Shown here: piece after piece, positions 1 to 6,528 of the stretch
Layout: every line of letters begins with the position of its first letter
Position numbering within the stretch: position 1 is the stretch's first letter
NCBI GenBank assembly: GCA_025360665.1
Contig: JANYBU010000184.1
Coordinates: 1-8,753 of the forward strand
Length of the DNA stretch: 8,753 nucleotides
Reading direction: 5' to 3'
From: Nitrospira sp.
GTDB lineage: Bacteria > Nitrospirota > Nitrospiria > Nitrospirales > Nitrospiraceae
Made by a program: the position numbers and the translations under genes
Notes under the pieces: generated by a model
Told to the model about the DNA's origin: nothing
The model's database searches: none
The model's input: only the letters and a program-made list of their open reading frames with translations

Positions 1-1
1 G

Positions 2-76
2 GAGCCTGACCTGAAGCGGGCCCTGGGAATGAACGCGAACCACGACGGCATCGACGGAGCCCGGAAGGCTCCCTAA
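2..76 (+). CDS. C-terminal tail of a plus-strand ORF cut by the window edge, possibly an IS-encoded protein
   Basis: The second plus-strand frame is open from the left edge to a TAA at 74-76 and encodes 24 residues that end in GARKAP. The other two plus frames are closed by stops within the first dozen bases, so if a gene runs in from the left it must use this one. I do not recognise the tail. Its position, directly inside the repeated sequence at 95-134 that looks like an insertion-sequence end, suggests the last gene of that element (the IstB ATPase position in an IS21-like element). This is inference from context. The tail is too short to exclude a chance open frame. Confidence 0.25.
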   Translation, partial: EPDLKRALGMNANHDGIDGARKAP

Positions 77-94
77 CCCGGAGGACGGACCCCA

Positions 95-139
95 CAGTTC
101 TAATTGTCGCCAACCATCAATTCTAATTGACGTCAGACA
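95..139 (+). mobile_element. Probable right terminus of an insertion sequence (IS21-like multiple terminal repeats)
   Basis: Two copies of a 17-bp unit lie in direct orientation at 95-111 and 118-134. They match at 14 of 17 positions, are offset by 23 bp and share the core TTCTAATTG (98-106 and 121-129). Each core also has partial dyad symmetry (118-129 reads CAATTCTAATTG). Repeated direct units just inside the tip, and a tip ending in ACA (137-139, giving a 5'-TGT end on the other strand), are known traits of IS21-family ends. Immediately to the right, the minus-strand porin frame loses family-like sequence and meets a TAG at 123-125, then a TGA at 117-119. Together these suggest that an element lying mostly left of the window inserted into the porin gene. 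The exact tip, the target duplication and the family cannot be fixed from one end. Confidence 0.4.
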
Positions 140-1559
140 CCGCCCCGCCACAGGACGCCGCCGGAGTCGCCCCTGTACCCGCACAAGTCATTTCACCAGC
201 GTTGGAAGAGTAGATCGTCCCATAGCCTCCCCCGACCCAGGTCTTGCCGTCGTCGGGAAGAAAGTAGGTGCCGTGCACCATCATCGAGGTCGTGCGAATC
301 GCTTCGAACTTGCCGGTCTGACTACTCACGGCTGCGAGACCACCATCGATGTTGGTCTGGCCGAAGGCGGCTCCGCCAAAGCCGCTGGTTCCTGCCAGCC
401 CGCACACCGTGTTGCAGACTCCCCAACTCAATCCGTTGAAAAAATCCGCGATCCCGGCTCCGGTGACGCCTTCCATCACGACGTGTGCCGTGTTGCCCAT
501 CTCTCCATCCCGTGATGGGAGAACCGGGATGAACACACTCGAGGAGACTCCCCAGCCAGTCACGTACGTCTGACTGTTCAGATTGGGCTGCCCGGTAGAC
601 GTAGAAGTGGTCGGAGTAGTTGTCGGCCCTCCCGAATTGGCTTCGAGCCTTCGACCGACTCCGGTGACTTGCAGGCTCAGCGGTTTGAGCGTGACATCGC
701 TTGACGAAGCACCCATATACGGTGCTTGCAGGCCCCGATACGCGATCTGCGCTCACGCAACAAACGAGGGCAGGGTAGCATCGGCCTGTGGAGGCCGCTC
801 CACGGAGAAGACAGGAGTCAGGGACAGGGTATCTGTTAACTGAAGGCGCTTGGACAGGCTGGCCTGAATCCACCGATTAAACATATTCGCTGGCGTCGCC
901 GCGACCGTCACTGACCCTCTCGAATATTGAGACATGAATCAAAACCGAGACCAATCCTGCCCGATCTTCACATCGACCGCTGGAGTCTCCACCAGGAAGT
1001 ACATCTGAAAGATGCGCGCCACCGGGCTGGTCAGCGACGAGAACTCAGACACCACGGAGTTACCGACCGCCGGTTGGTTTCCCAAAAAATCTATCGAGGC
1101 AAAATAGCGGGACTTGATGCCGTCCCGCTCTGGGGCTCGCACATCGAAGGTGATCCGGCTGTTCCGCGGACTGGTGACAAACTGGCTGTTTGCCCCTGCG
1201 AGCGTATTGCTATGCAATACCGGTTTGTTGCCTATGATTTCCGGAAAGCTGTGCGTATTGTCCCCGATGAAGTCAAGTTCGGCGAAACCGCCCAGTTTGA
1301 ATTGTAGCCCGCTCTTCGTGAGCGCGTTCGCCTGCTTCACGCGTTGTTCCTCTTCGACCTTCGCACGTTCCTCCTCTTGGACGGCTTGGTCATACTCCTG
1401 TTGCGTGATGATGCCTTTGTTCAACAGAAGCTGCAGTGTGCGGTGGTCGTCTCCCCCAGCGCGACTGGGTTGCGTGAACAAAAGCATGGTGAGGATAGCA
1501 ACCATTCCCGCTAGAGCCTGTCCCACAGTGATGCGATTCCGGCATGCAACTGTCTTCAT
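140..1559 (-). pseudogene. DcaP-like outer-membrane porin, inactivated (two in-frame TGA codons, 3' end lost)
   Basis: The start is ATG at 1557-1559, behind a strong purine-rich ribosome site (GGGGGAGGGG, about 2 nt before the ATG). Residues 1-34 form a signal peptide (basic start, hydrophobic core, SRA|GG). Residues 40-80 are a charged helical or coiled-coil segment with the LLLNKGIITQQEYDQAV pattern seen at the N-terminus of DcaP-type trimeric porins. Barrel-like sequence follows (FKLGGFAELDFIGDNTHSF onward, then VDVKIGQDWSRF). The frame is broken by TGA at 939-941 (codon 207) and TGA at 753-755 (codon 269). On either side, and without any frameshift, it continues with coherent porin sequence (SVTVAATPANMFNRWIQAS; TYFLPDDGKTWVGGGYGTIY). 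The C-terminal strand and final aromatic residue are missing: the frame ends at TAG 123-125, inside a probable insertion-sequence end. In an intact copy the product would be a passive outer-membrane channel; its substrate cannot be told. The family call is from memory of similar porins. Confidence 0.72.
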
Positions 1560-1673
1560 TACCCCTCCCCCGATTCATAGGGCCCAATCGTGCCGCAGTT
1601 ATTTACCGTATTCGCCTGCTTACTGTCCAGATGGAAACCGCCGTCCAGAGGCCACCTTGCATGTTTTCCAGAC

Positions 1674-1949
1674 CTAATTCTCAAAGCCGGCGCCAAACTG
1701 CACGCTGATATCTAAGTACTGGGCCTGGTTCAATGGCGGGCTGCTCACGTCGAAGCCCAACCTAATGGGTATCACCAGGGAGGGATCTTGTTTCCTTCAT
1801 TGAACTTGAGTTTCGGGGGCTACATCCACGGTCAGTGCCGTGATCTGGATCATGTTTCCAGAAGAATGGCCCACACCGCCGAGGAAGGGCACTGTGCTTG
1901 CGTCGCGATATTGGCTGCGAACCGCTTGAATTCGAGCCCACCGCCCCCA
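1674..1949 (-). pseudogene. Decayed C-terminal remnant of a probable outer-membrane or exported protein
   Basis: One minus-strand frame is open from 1949 to 1800, then has TGA at 1797-1799, then is open to a TAG at 1674-1676. Before the TGA it encodes RDASTVPFLGGVGHSSGN and ITALTVDVAPET. After it come LVIPIRLGFDVSSPPLNQAQ and YLDISVQFGAGFEN. The alternating hydrophobic pattern near the end resembles the last strands of a beta-barrel, though the terminal residue is Asn, not an aromatic. A competing frame over 1779-1810 also reads well (KLKFNEGNKI), so a frameshift in addition to, or instead of, the nonsense codon is possible. Upstream of 1949 this frame has further stops at 1950-1952 and 1956-1958, while the other two minus frames stay open to about 2031 and 2074. 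The 5' part is therefore probably frameshifted, and I could not reconstruct it. Between about 2075 and the promoter at 2169 I see nothing. I do not recognise the family. Confidence 0.4.
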
Positions 1950-2168
1950 TCAAAGTCATGTCCTTGACGCTGGGAAAGTTCTTGAGCATGGCTTGTTCCC
2001 GCCCAGCGCCGCTGTGCCACCCATGATCCATGGCGATACAGCCAGTCGGACACTAGTAAGCCTATCTTCACCACTGGACAGGTTTAACGGGGAAGGTCAA
2101 GTAACTCCGCCACAGTTGAATTATATCCCTGCAAGGCGGGCCCCCCCACTTGATCCCTCGCGGACGCC

Positions 2169-2197
2169 TTGACTAATATGGAAGATATGCGTATATT
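2169..2197 (+). promoter_or_regulatory. Sigma70-type promoter for the PII-like gene
   Basis: A -35 element TTGACT (2169-2174, 5 of 6 to consensus) and a -10 element TATATT (2192-2197, 5 of 6) are separated by exactly 17 bp. Transcription would start near 2204, giving a leader of about 35 nt. That leader contains GGGAG (2226-2230), 9 nt before the ATG at 2240. Position and orientation match the only intact plus-strand gene in the window. No clear operator dyad overlaps it. Based on consensus matching only. Confidence 0.55.
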
Positions 2198-2239
2198 GTA
2201 ATCGGTAATAACACGCTCGGATGACGGGAGATAACGTGA

Positions 2240-2560
2240 ATGGTCAATTCAACCGTGATGACGCTAATGATAATTTTTCGAGCTTCGATGCTCGATGAAG
2301 TGGAGAAGCTTTTGCATGAGAGTGGTCTCATTGCATATACCCTCGTTAACAATGTCCAGGGGAAAGGGGTAACTGGGAGTGCGGTTGGGTCGTTCTTCTA
2401 TCCTGGCGTCAATTCCATCATCTTTGCTGTGCTCCCACCCGATCAGGCCGACCGGGCGGTAGGCGCCTTAAAAACGTTTCACTCCGCTCGAGTCCAGGCC
2501 ACGCATGGGCAGCCGATTCCCTTCAAGCTGTTTGCATTTCCGTGTGAAGAACTGATTTGA
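2240..2560 (+). CDS. Small PII-like (MJ1244/CutA-fold) regulatory or signalling protein
   Basis: This gene encodes 106 residues. The ATG at 2240 is chosen because GGGAG lies 9 nt upstream; an internal ATG at 2258 would give MTLMIIF as the start and has no comparable site. The order of strands and helices fits the ferredoxin-like beta-alpha-beta-beta-alpha-beta fold of PII-like proteins: a hydrophobic first strand (MTLMIIF), helix SMLDEVEKLLHESG, strand IAYTLVNNV, a glycine-rich loop GKGVTGSAVGSFFYPGVNS in place of the classical T-loop, strand IIFAVL, helix PDQADRAVGALKTF, and a last strand PFKLFAFPCEEL. Proteins of this kind are often found beside RND or metal-efflux genes; their ligand is mostly unknown. 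Here it has its own promoter and points away from the porin and toward the efflux region. It is fully intact, in contrast to four damaged neighbours. The family call is by pattern; a canonical GlnB/GlnK role is unlikely because the T-loop uridylylation motif is absent. Confidence 0.6.
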   Translation: MVNSTVMTLMIIFRASMLDEVEKLLHESGLIAYTLVNNVQGKGVTGSAVGSFFYPGVNSIIFAVLPPDQADRAVGALKTFHSARVQATHGQPIPFKLFAFPCEELI

Positions 2561-2679
2561 CGCCGTCGGCTAGGCACCCCTGTGTATTCACAACCGCGGG
2601 TTATGATCTTTCAGCGTAAGCTCTTCGGCTCGTCTTGGGATGCTCTGACCTACACTTGTCGTGTTATCAATAGCAAATC

Positions 2680-2721
2680 GCCCCCCTATGTTGTTCAGCT
2701 CCTGCTAAAAGAATGGGGGGC
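2680..2721 (+). repeat. Inverted repeat with G/C-run arms, possible terminator or cruciform
   Basis: GCCCCCC at 2680-2686 pairs with GGGGGGC at 2715-2721 across a 28-nt interior. The interior can form a weak inner pairing (TTCAGC against GCTAAAAGAA, with a bulge). The right arm is followed by TTT, a poor U-tract for the plus-strand transcript of the PII-like gene. The long loop makes this an atypical intrinsic terminator. Confidence 0.3.
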
Positions 2722-2844
2722 TTTCAGCGCTGCAATCGATCGCCATCGATCATACTAGCTTTGGGACAGCGTAGGGGCACGAGCTAACTCCCCAGGTCCA
2801 ACTGTTTTGTCTTTGCGCCGCGAGTAATCCGGTTTGACAATCAC

Positions 2845-2862
2845 AACGGATCTGCGTCCGTT
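2845..2862 (-). terminator. Weak hairpin after the cytochrome gene, possible terminator
   Basis: AACGGA (2845-2850) and TCCGTT (2857-2862) form a 6-bp stem with a 6-nt loop, about 13 nt past the stop codon of the cytochrome gene on the minus strand. The following minus-strand sequence (GTGATTGTC) is only moderately T-rich, so terminator activity is uncertain. Confidence 0.28.
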
Positions 2863-2875
2863 TACGAGACCTTAG

Positions 2876-3454
2876 TCACCGTTTCCCCAGCGGGAATTCG
2901 ATAATCAAACCGCCCATAATCTCACCCAACTGAAAGTCCTTCCTAGGGCTGTGGGGATGGGCATTATGGCAGTCAACGCAAGACTGGCTGGTGGCAAAAT
3001 CGGCATAAACTGCATGAAAGTATGTTTGATCATCGATCTTGACCGTACTGGTGATAGGCGTTTCTGGTCTCGCACGCATAGCTTCTAGGCTATTCCTATC
3101 TAACTTATCGCGTGGGCCATTCTTCGGATTAATCGGCCAAAGACTTATCAACCGGTAACGGACCCCTGTCATTTTTGTAGAAAACCTCTCGCTCGTTTCG
3201 GTAACAACCTGAACTGGTAACGGCAAGGTCTTCTTCTGAGTACGCCAATTTGCGTCTGCATTGGCTCCCCCCTCCTCCTTCAAGCGCTCGACGATGTCCT
3301 TTGTGTAAAAAGCGCGGTGAGCTTCAATGACGGCGTGTATATAGTCTGCGACCCTTTCTGGGGAAACGCCCGGTAGGTCTTCTGCGCGCCCCATGATTGT
3401 GGACACAAGAAGTACGATCACTGGCACTATAGTGAGGTTAGTTATCCATCTCAT
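2876..3454 (-). CDS. Exported monohaem c-type cytochrome of the Tll0287-like (DUF3365) family
   Basis: This gene encodes 192 residues from an ATG at 3452-3454, with AGAGGG a few bases upstream. Residues 1-24 are a signal peptide or membrane anchor (MRWITNL, a hydrophobic stretch, then MGRAED), so the protein acts in the periplasm or on the membrane face. A single haem-attachment motif CVDCH lies at residues 159-163, followed by NAHPHSPRKDF and a closing GEIMGGLIIEF segment. The early HRAFYTKDIVERLK region, the later TLPLPVQVV stretch and this ending together match the DUF3365/Tll0287-like layout, in which a PAS-like fold carries one covalently bound haem; such domains also serve as sensors. 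Expected length for a stand-alone family member and no frame damage. It is transcribed in the same direction as the efflux genes but lies 213 bp beyond the last of them. It could be electron-transfer or redox/NO-sensing; the substrate is unknown. Confidence 0.78.
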   Translation of the reverse strand: MRWITNLTIVPVIVLLVSTIMGRAEDLPGVSPERVADYIHAVIEAHRAFYTKDIVERLKEEGGANADANWRTQKKTLPLPVQVVTETSERFSTKMTGVRYRLISLWPINPKNGPRDKLDRNSLEAMRARPETPITSTVKIDDQTYFHAVYADFATSQSCVDCHNAHPHSPRKDFQLGEIMGGLIIEFPLGKR

Positions 3455-3667
3455 GCGTCCCTCTTCTTGCTAACAGCCCCTGGCCATCGTGGCAACGTTG
3501 GCACAGACGTTGTGATTAAGGAAAATTCAGATCTCCGGAGATAAAGCTTCGATTGGACAATCTGCCGCGGCAATGGTCAAGGCCTCCCAGAAGCTTTGGT
3601 CTAGTGTTCGCGATTCTGACGCCGTATATTGTAATTGAAAAATACATTCAAGGCTTGCAGGTAACTA

Positions 3668-5248
3668 TTAAGGAGAAGAGGATGTAGTCAGATCATTGTA
3701 GGGCTTTGATCCATCTGCATTGACGTCGATCCCCCCCACCGGCTTTGGTTTGTCGAGGTCAGTATATTGAAAGGTATTGAAAGGCTGAATCTGGTCATCG
3801 GTAGGGAGTTGATTACGATCAAATCCCCCACCAAAGGCTCGAACGAGGGTGACGGAGGACCTCAGCAGATCTGTCTTGATTAGCACCAAGTCGATGCGTG
3901 CCAAGAGCGTTTGGACCTGGGCATAAATCACTTCAAGACTGGAAGCCAGGCCGCCCCGGTAAAGTTCAAGAGTGAGCTGCTGTGTCTTCAGGTTCGCCCC
4001 CACTGAAGCGTTCTGCCGTTCTGCAGCGACCGTCAGCCGGTTCGTCAGACTCAAATTATTCTCAACTTCACGAAAGGCGTTGAGCACGGTCGAACGGTAC
4101 AGATCCTCCATCTCGCGATAGGCCGCCCATGCCTGTTGTAATTGTGCGCGTCGGTAGCCTCCCTGAAAGAACGGTAGGTCAATAGTAGAGCCATAGGACC
4201 AGAAGCTGTTGGCAAGCTTGAACAGACTGAAGCCGGCTTCGTATCCGCCGCCGACCCGGAACGACACATTGGGGAAAAACGCGGAACGAGCGATACCGAT
4301 GGTGCGGTTCGCCTGCGCCATTCGCCGCTCGCTTCCGGCGATGTCGGGACGGCGCTCAAGCAAGGTGGCAGGGAGAGTTACAGGAATCGCGAACGTCGCG
4401 ACTCGAAGCTCGTCAACCGGCTCAAGCGTGAAGCTACCAGGCGCCATATTGAGCAGGATGGCGAGGGCCTGTTCACCTACTTGGCGTTGACCTTGAATCT
4501 GCGCCAATTTTGTCTCAGTGCTGAATAACAACGATTCGATGCGGGCGACGTCGAGCGCCGACGCGATCTTCCCGGTGTACTGGGTCTGGGTCAGCTGGAG
4601 CGTATTTCTGTAGAGAGCAATCGACTGGGTATAGATCGCCTCCTGGGCGTCGAGGCCGCGGACCAGGAAGTAATTCGAGGCAATTTCCGCCTGCAGACTC
4701 AGGCGCGCGAGCGCCCAATCGGCGGCACGTTCCTCGGCGCGATAGGTCTCCGCCCGCGTGGCATTCCGGAGGCGCGACCAAAAATCTGGTTCCCATGATG
4801 CAAGGCCTCCAAGTGCTGCAGTGCCTTCTTGGGTGTGACTAAATTCAGGACGAAAGAGTTTCTCATCCGACTGTTTATTGTGTGAGACATCGAAACCTGT
4901 GCCGAGCCGAGGAAGGTACTGCGACCGGGCTTTCATCATCTCATCGCGGGCCTGCACGAAACGTTCGGCTGCGGCTTGAAGATCCGGATTGGCAGCAATA
5001 GCTTGCTCTATCAGTCTGTCCAGGACTGGATCGTGGTACACCTTCCACCAATCCGGTCGGAGCTAATCATCCGATGGCGTCACCTTCACGAAGGGACTTG
5101 AGCCATGCCATGAGTCAGGAACGACGTATTGTGGCGGCTCATACTTAGGCGCCAGATCAACAGCCGGGAACCAACCACAAGCCGACAGATTGAAGATCAC
5201 CAGCAAGAAGCCACTCCGCCATAACCAGGTAGGCCAGGTGTCTGTCAT
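3668..5248 (-). pseudogene. NodT/OprM-type outer-membrane efflux lipoprotein, interrupted by an in-frame TAG
   Basis: This is the outer-membrane channel of a tripartite RND pump. The preferred start is ATG at 5246-5248, giving a lipoprotein signal peptide with lipobox LSAC (residues 21-24) and then APKYEPPQYVVPDSW, the usual mature start of NodT-type factors. A TTG at 5264-5266 is an alternative; neither has a strong ribosome site. The ATG overlaps the TGA of a 10-codon upstream frame (5246-5276), which might couple translation. After 61 codons a TAG occurs at 5063-5065. The same frame then continues at once with RPDWWKVYHDPVLDRLI, the family's conserved WW segment. Further family motifs follow: ASWEPDFWSRLRNA, LPATLLERRPDIAGSERRMA, IGIARSAFFPNVSF, and FFQGGYRRAQLQQ with FREVENNL. 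The C-terminus carries an extra tail of about 40 polar residues. Total length with the TAG read through is 526 codons, full size for the family. A GTG restart at 5041 would lack export and lipidation signals. Without suppression the product is non-functional. Confidence 0.82.
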
Positions 5249-5333
5249 TGCAGAACCGTTTGCCAAGAAGCGTCCATATCACTGAGGCGGGAGGTTAGAG
5301 AGGTGACAATAACGGTTCCGATGCGTATTCCTT

Positions 5334-6527
5334 TCATTTATCGCCTCCGGCCTGTTCCGCTGTTGGATTCAGGATGTCATACCCAGTTGCTGGCGTGACG
5401 ATTCGCACCTTGTTTCCTTCGAGCAACGCGGCACTCGGATTATTCACAATACGGTCGCTATCGGAGATGCCCTCAGTTACTTCGATGTAGTTGTCGAAGA
5501 TTTTAGCAACAGTGATCGGTTTGAAGTGAAGCCGATCATCATCTCCCACGACGGCCACCTGCGTACCGTGCTCCTGAAAGACCAACGCGCTCGTCGGAAT
5601 TGTCATCACCCCTTTTTCCACGTCAGCGGTCAGATGAACGTTGGCGTAGGAGCCGGGCCAGAGTACTCGGTCCTTGTTCTCAATGGTAAAAACCGCGACC
5701 GCGGTGCGTGTGCTCACATCAAACCCCTTCGCCACAGTCAGAAACTTGAAAGTAAAATGGCGAGTGGGGAATTGCGGTACGGTCACATCGACCGTCAGGC
5801 CGGGACTGAGGAAGGCCCCGAAGGACGCCGGCACGCTCACAAAGAGTCGCAACTTATCGACCACGGCCACGGTAAAGAGGTTGTTTTTTGCATCGGGGGT
5901 ACTGAGATTGCCCTCTTTGGTCACCAAATCACCGACATTGATGTTCCGCTGGATCACGACTCCGTCGAAGGGGGCCCTGATCTGTTTAAACCCAATGAAG
6001 GCCTCAATGTTCTTGACCTTTTGCTCCGCTGCCCTGACTTTCGCCGCCGCGGCCTTCGCCTCGGCGAGTTGTACCGAGATGGCTTGCTCGGAGAGCGCGT
6101 GGTTTTCTCGCATGGCCAGGTAGCGCTTGGCGGTCAGGTCAGCCAGCTCATTCCTGGCACTTTCGGTTTCCAGATCCGCAACGGCCTGTCGGTATTCGGC
6201 ATCGAGATCCGGCGTGGTGATTTCGGCGAGGATGTCGCCTTTCTTCACGTCAGCGCCGTAGTCTTTGTACCACGCCTTCACGTAGCCATGGACACGCGCA
6301 TAGGTCGGTGCCTCGTTCCACCCGACAATATTGCCGGGGAGCGTAATGGTGTCGGACGGCGCTGCCGGCTTGGCATGCGTGAGGGCCACCCGGATTATGG
6401 CGCGATCCGAGGCGTCCTGCACCAAGGCGGTTGCGTCGTGCAGGTTCGCGCTAAACCGGTAAACGAGAAAAGCAAGTCCCACGACGACGACTAGAATCAA
6501 AAGGGCTTTCCCACCCAAGTTCTTCAT
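5334..6527 (-). CDS. RND efflux periplasmic adaptor subunit (HlyD/AcrA membrane-fusion protein)
   Basis: This gene encodes 397 residues. The ATG at 6525-6527 is chosen because AAGGAG lies about 10 nt upstream and a membrane anchor follows directly (residues 8-24, LLILVVVVGLAFLVYRF). Upstream non-ATG extensions would overlap the permease gene. The domain order is typical: first half of the lipoyl-like domain (YVKAWYKDYGADVKKGDIL, about 82-100), a fairly short alpha-helical hairpin rich in Ala/Glu/Lys (about 105-180), second lipoyl half (IRAPFDGVVIQRNINVGDLV, 183-202), a beta-barrel domain (about 210-300) and a membrane-proximal domain to the end (ALVFQEHGTQVAVV region). The adaptor bridges permease and outer-membrane factor in the periplasm. 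It follows the permease stop by one base, so the two are surely co-transcribed and probably translationally coupled. This is the only one of the three pump genes without a stop in frame. The substrate cannot be inferred. Confidence 0.9.
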   Translation of the reverse strand: MKNLGGKALLILVVVVGLAFLVYRFSANLHDATALVQDASDRAIIRVALTHAKPAAPSDTITLPGNIVGWNEAPTYARVHGYVKAWYKDYGADVKKGDILAEITTPDLDAEYRQAVADLETESARNELADLTAKRYLAMRENHALSEQAISVQLAEAKAAAAKVRAAEQKVKNIEAFIGFKQIRAPFDGVVIQRNINVGDLVTKEGNLSTPDAKNNLFTVAVVDKLRLFVSVPASFGAFLSPGLTVDVTVPQFPTRHFTFKFLTVAKGFDVSTRTAVAVFTIENKDRVLWPGSYANVHLTADVEKGVMTIPTSALVFQEHGTQVAVVGDDDRLHFKPITVAKIFDNYIEVTEGISDSDRIVNNPSAALLEGNKVRIVTPATGYDILNPTAEQAGGDK

Positions 6528-6528
6528 A

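Larger units (their letters stand above)
2561..2875. other. Gene-free convergent intergenic region
   Basis: These 315 bp separate the 3' ends of two convergent genes. No open frame of note has a ribosome site. What it holds is an imperfect inverted repeat at 2680-2721, a small 5-bp hairpin (GATCG-CCAT-CGATC) at 2738-2751 and a 6-bp hairpin at 2845-2862. It probably contains the transcription ends of both flanking genes. I see no RNA gene or promoter with confidence. Confidence 0.5.

Noticed and set aside
322..873. 183-codon minus-strand open frame overlapping the porin in another register
   Set aside because: The porin frame has the coherent protein pattern; this one is Arg/Ser/Cys-rich, as expected for an out-of-frame shadow.
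2735..2750. Two ATCGAT palindromes as an operator or attachment site
   Set aside because: Only a 5-bp hairpin, with no symmetric extension and no nearby promoter; too small to support.
2191..3635. Exact 12-mer GTATATTGTAAT at 2191-2202 and 3624-3635 as a shared regulatory site
   Set aside because: One or a few 12-base matches are expected by chance in 8.7 kb, more so for AT-rich strings. The second copy has no matching -35 element and would point antisense into the outer-membrane factor gene.
5526..6494. 322-codon plus-strand open frame antisense to the adaptor
   Set aside because: It lies entirely within the adaptor gene, its translation is rich in His/Arg/Gly with no family features, and there is no ribosome site. 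It is a shadow of a GC-biased gene.
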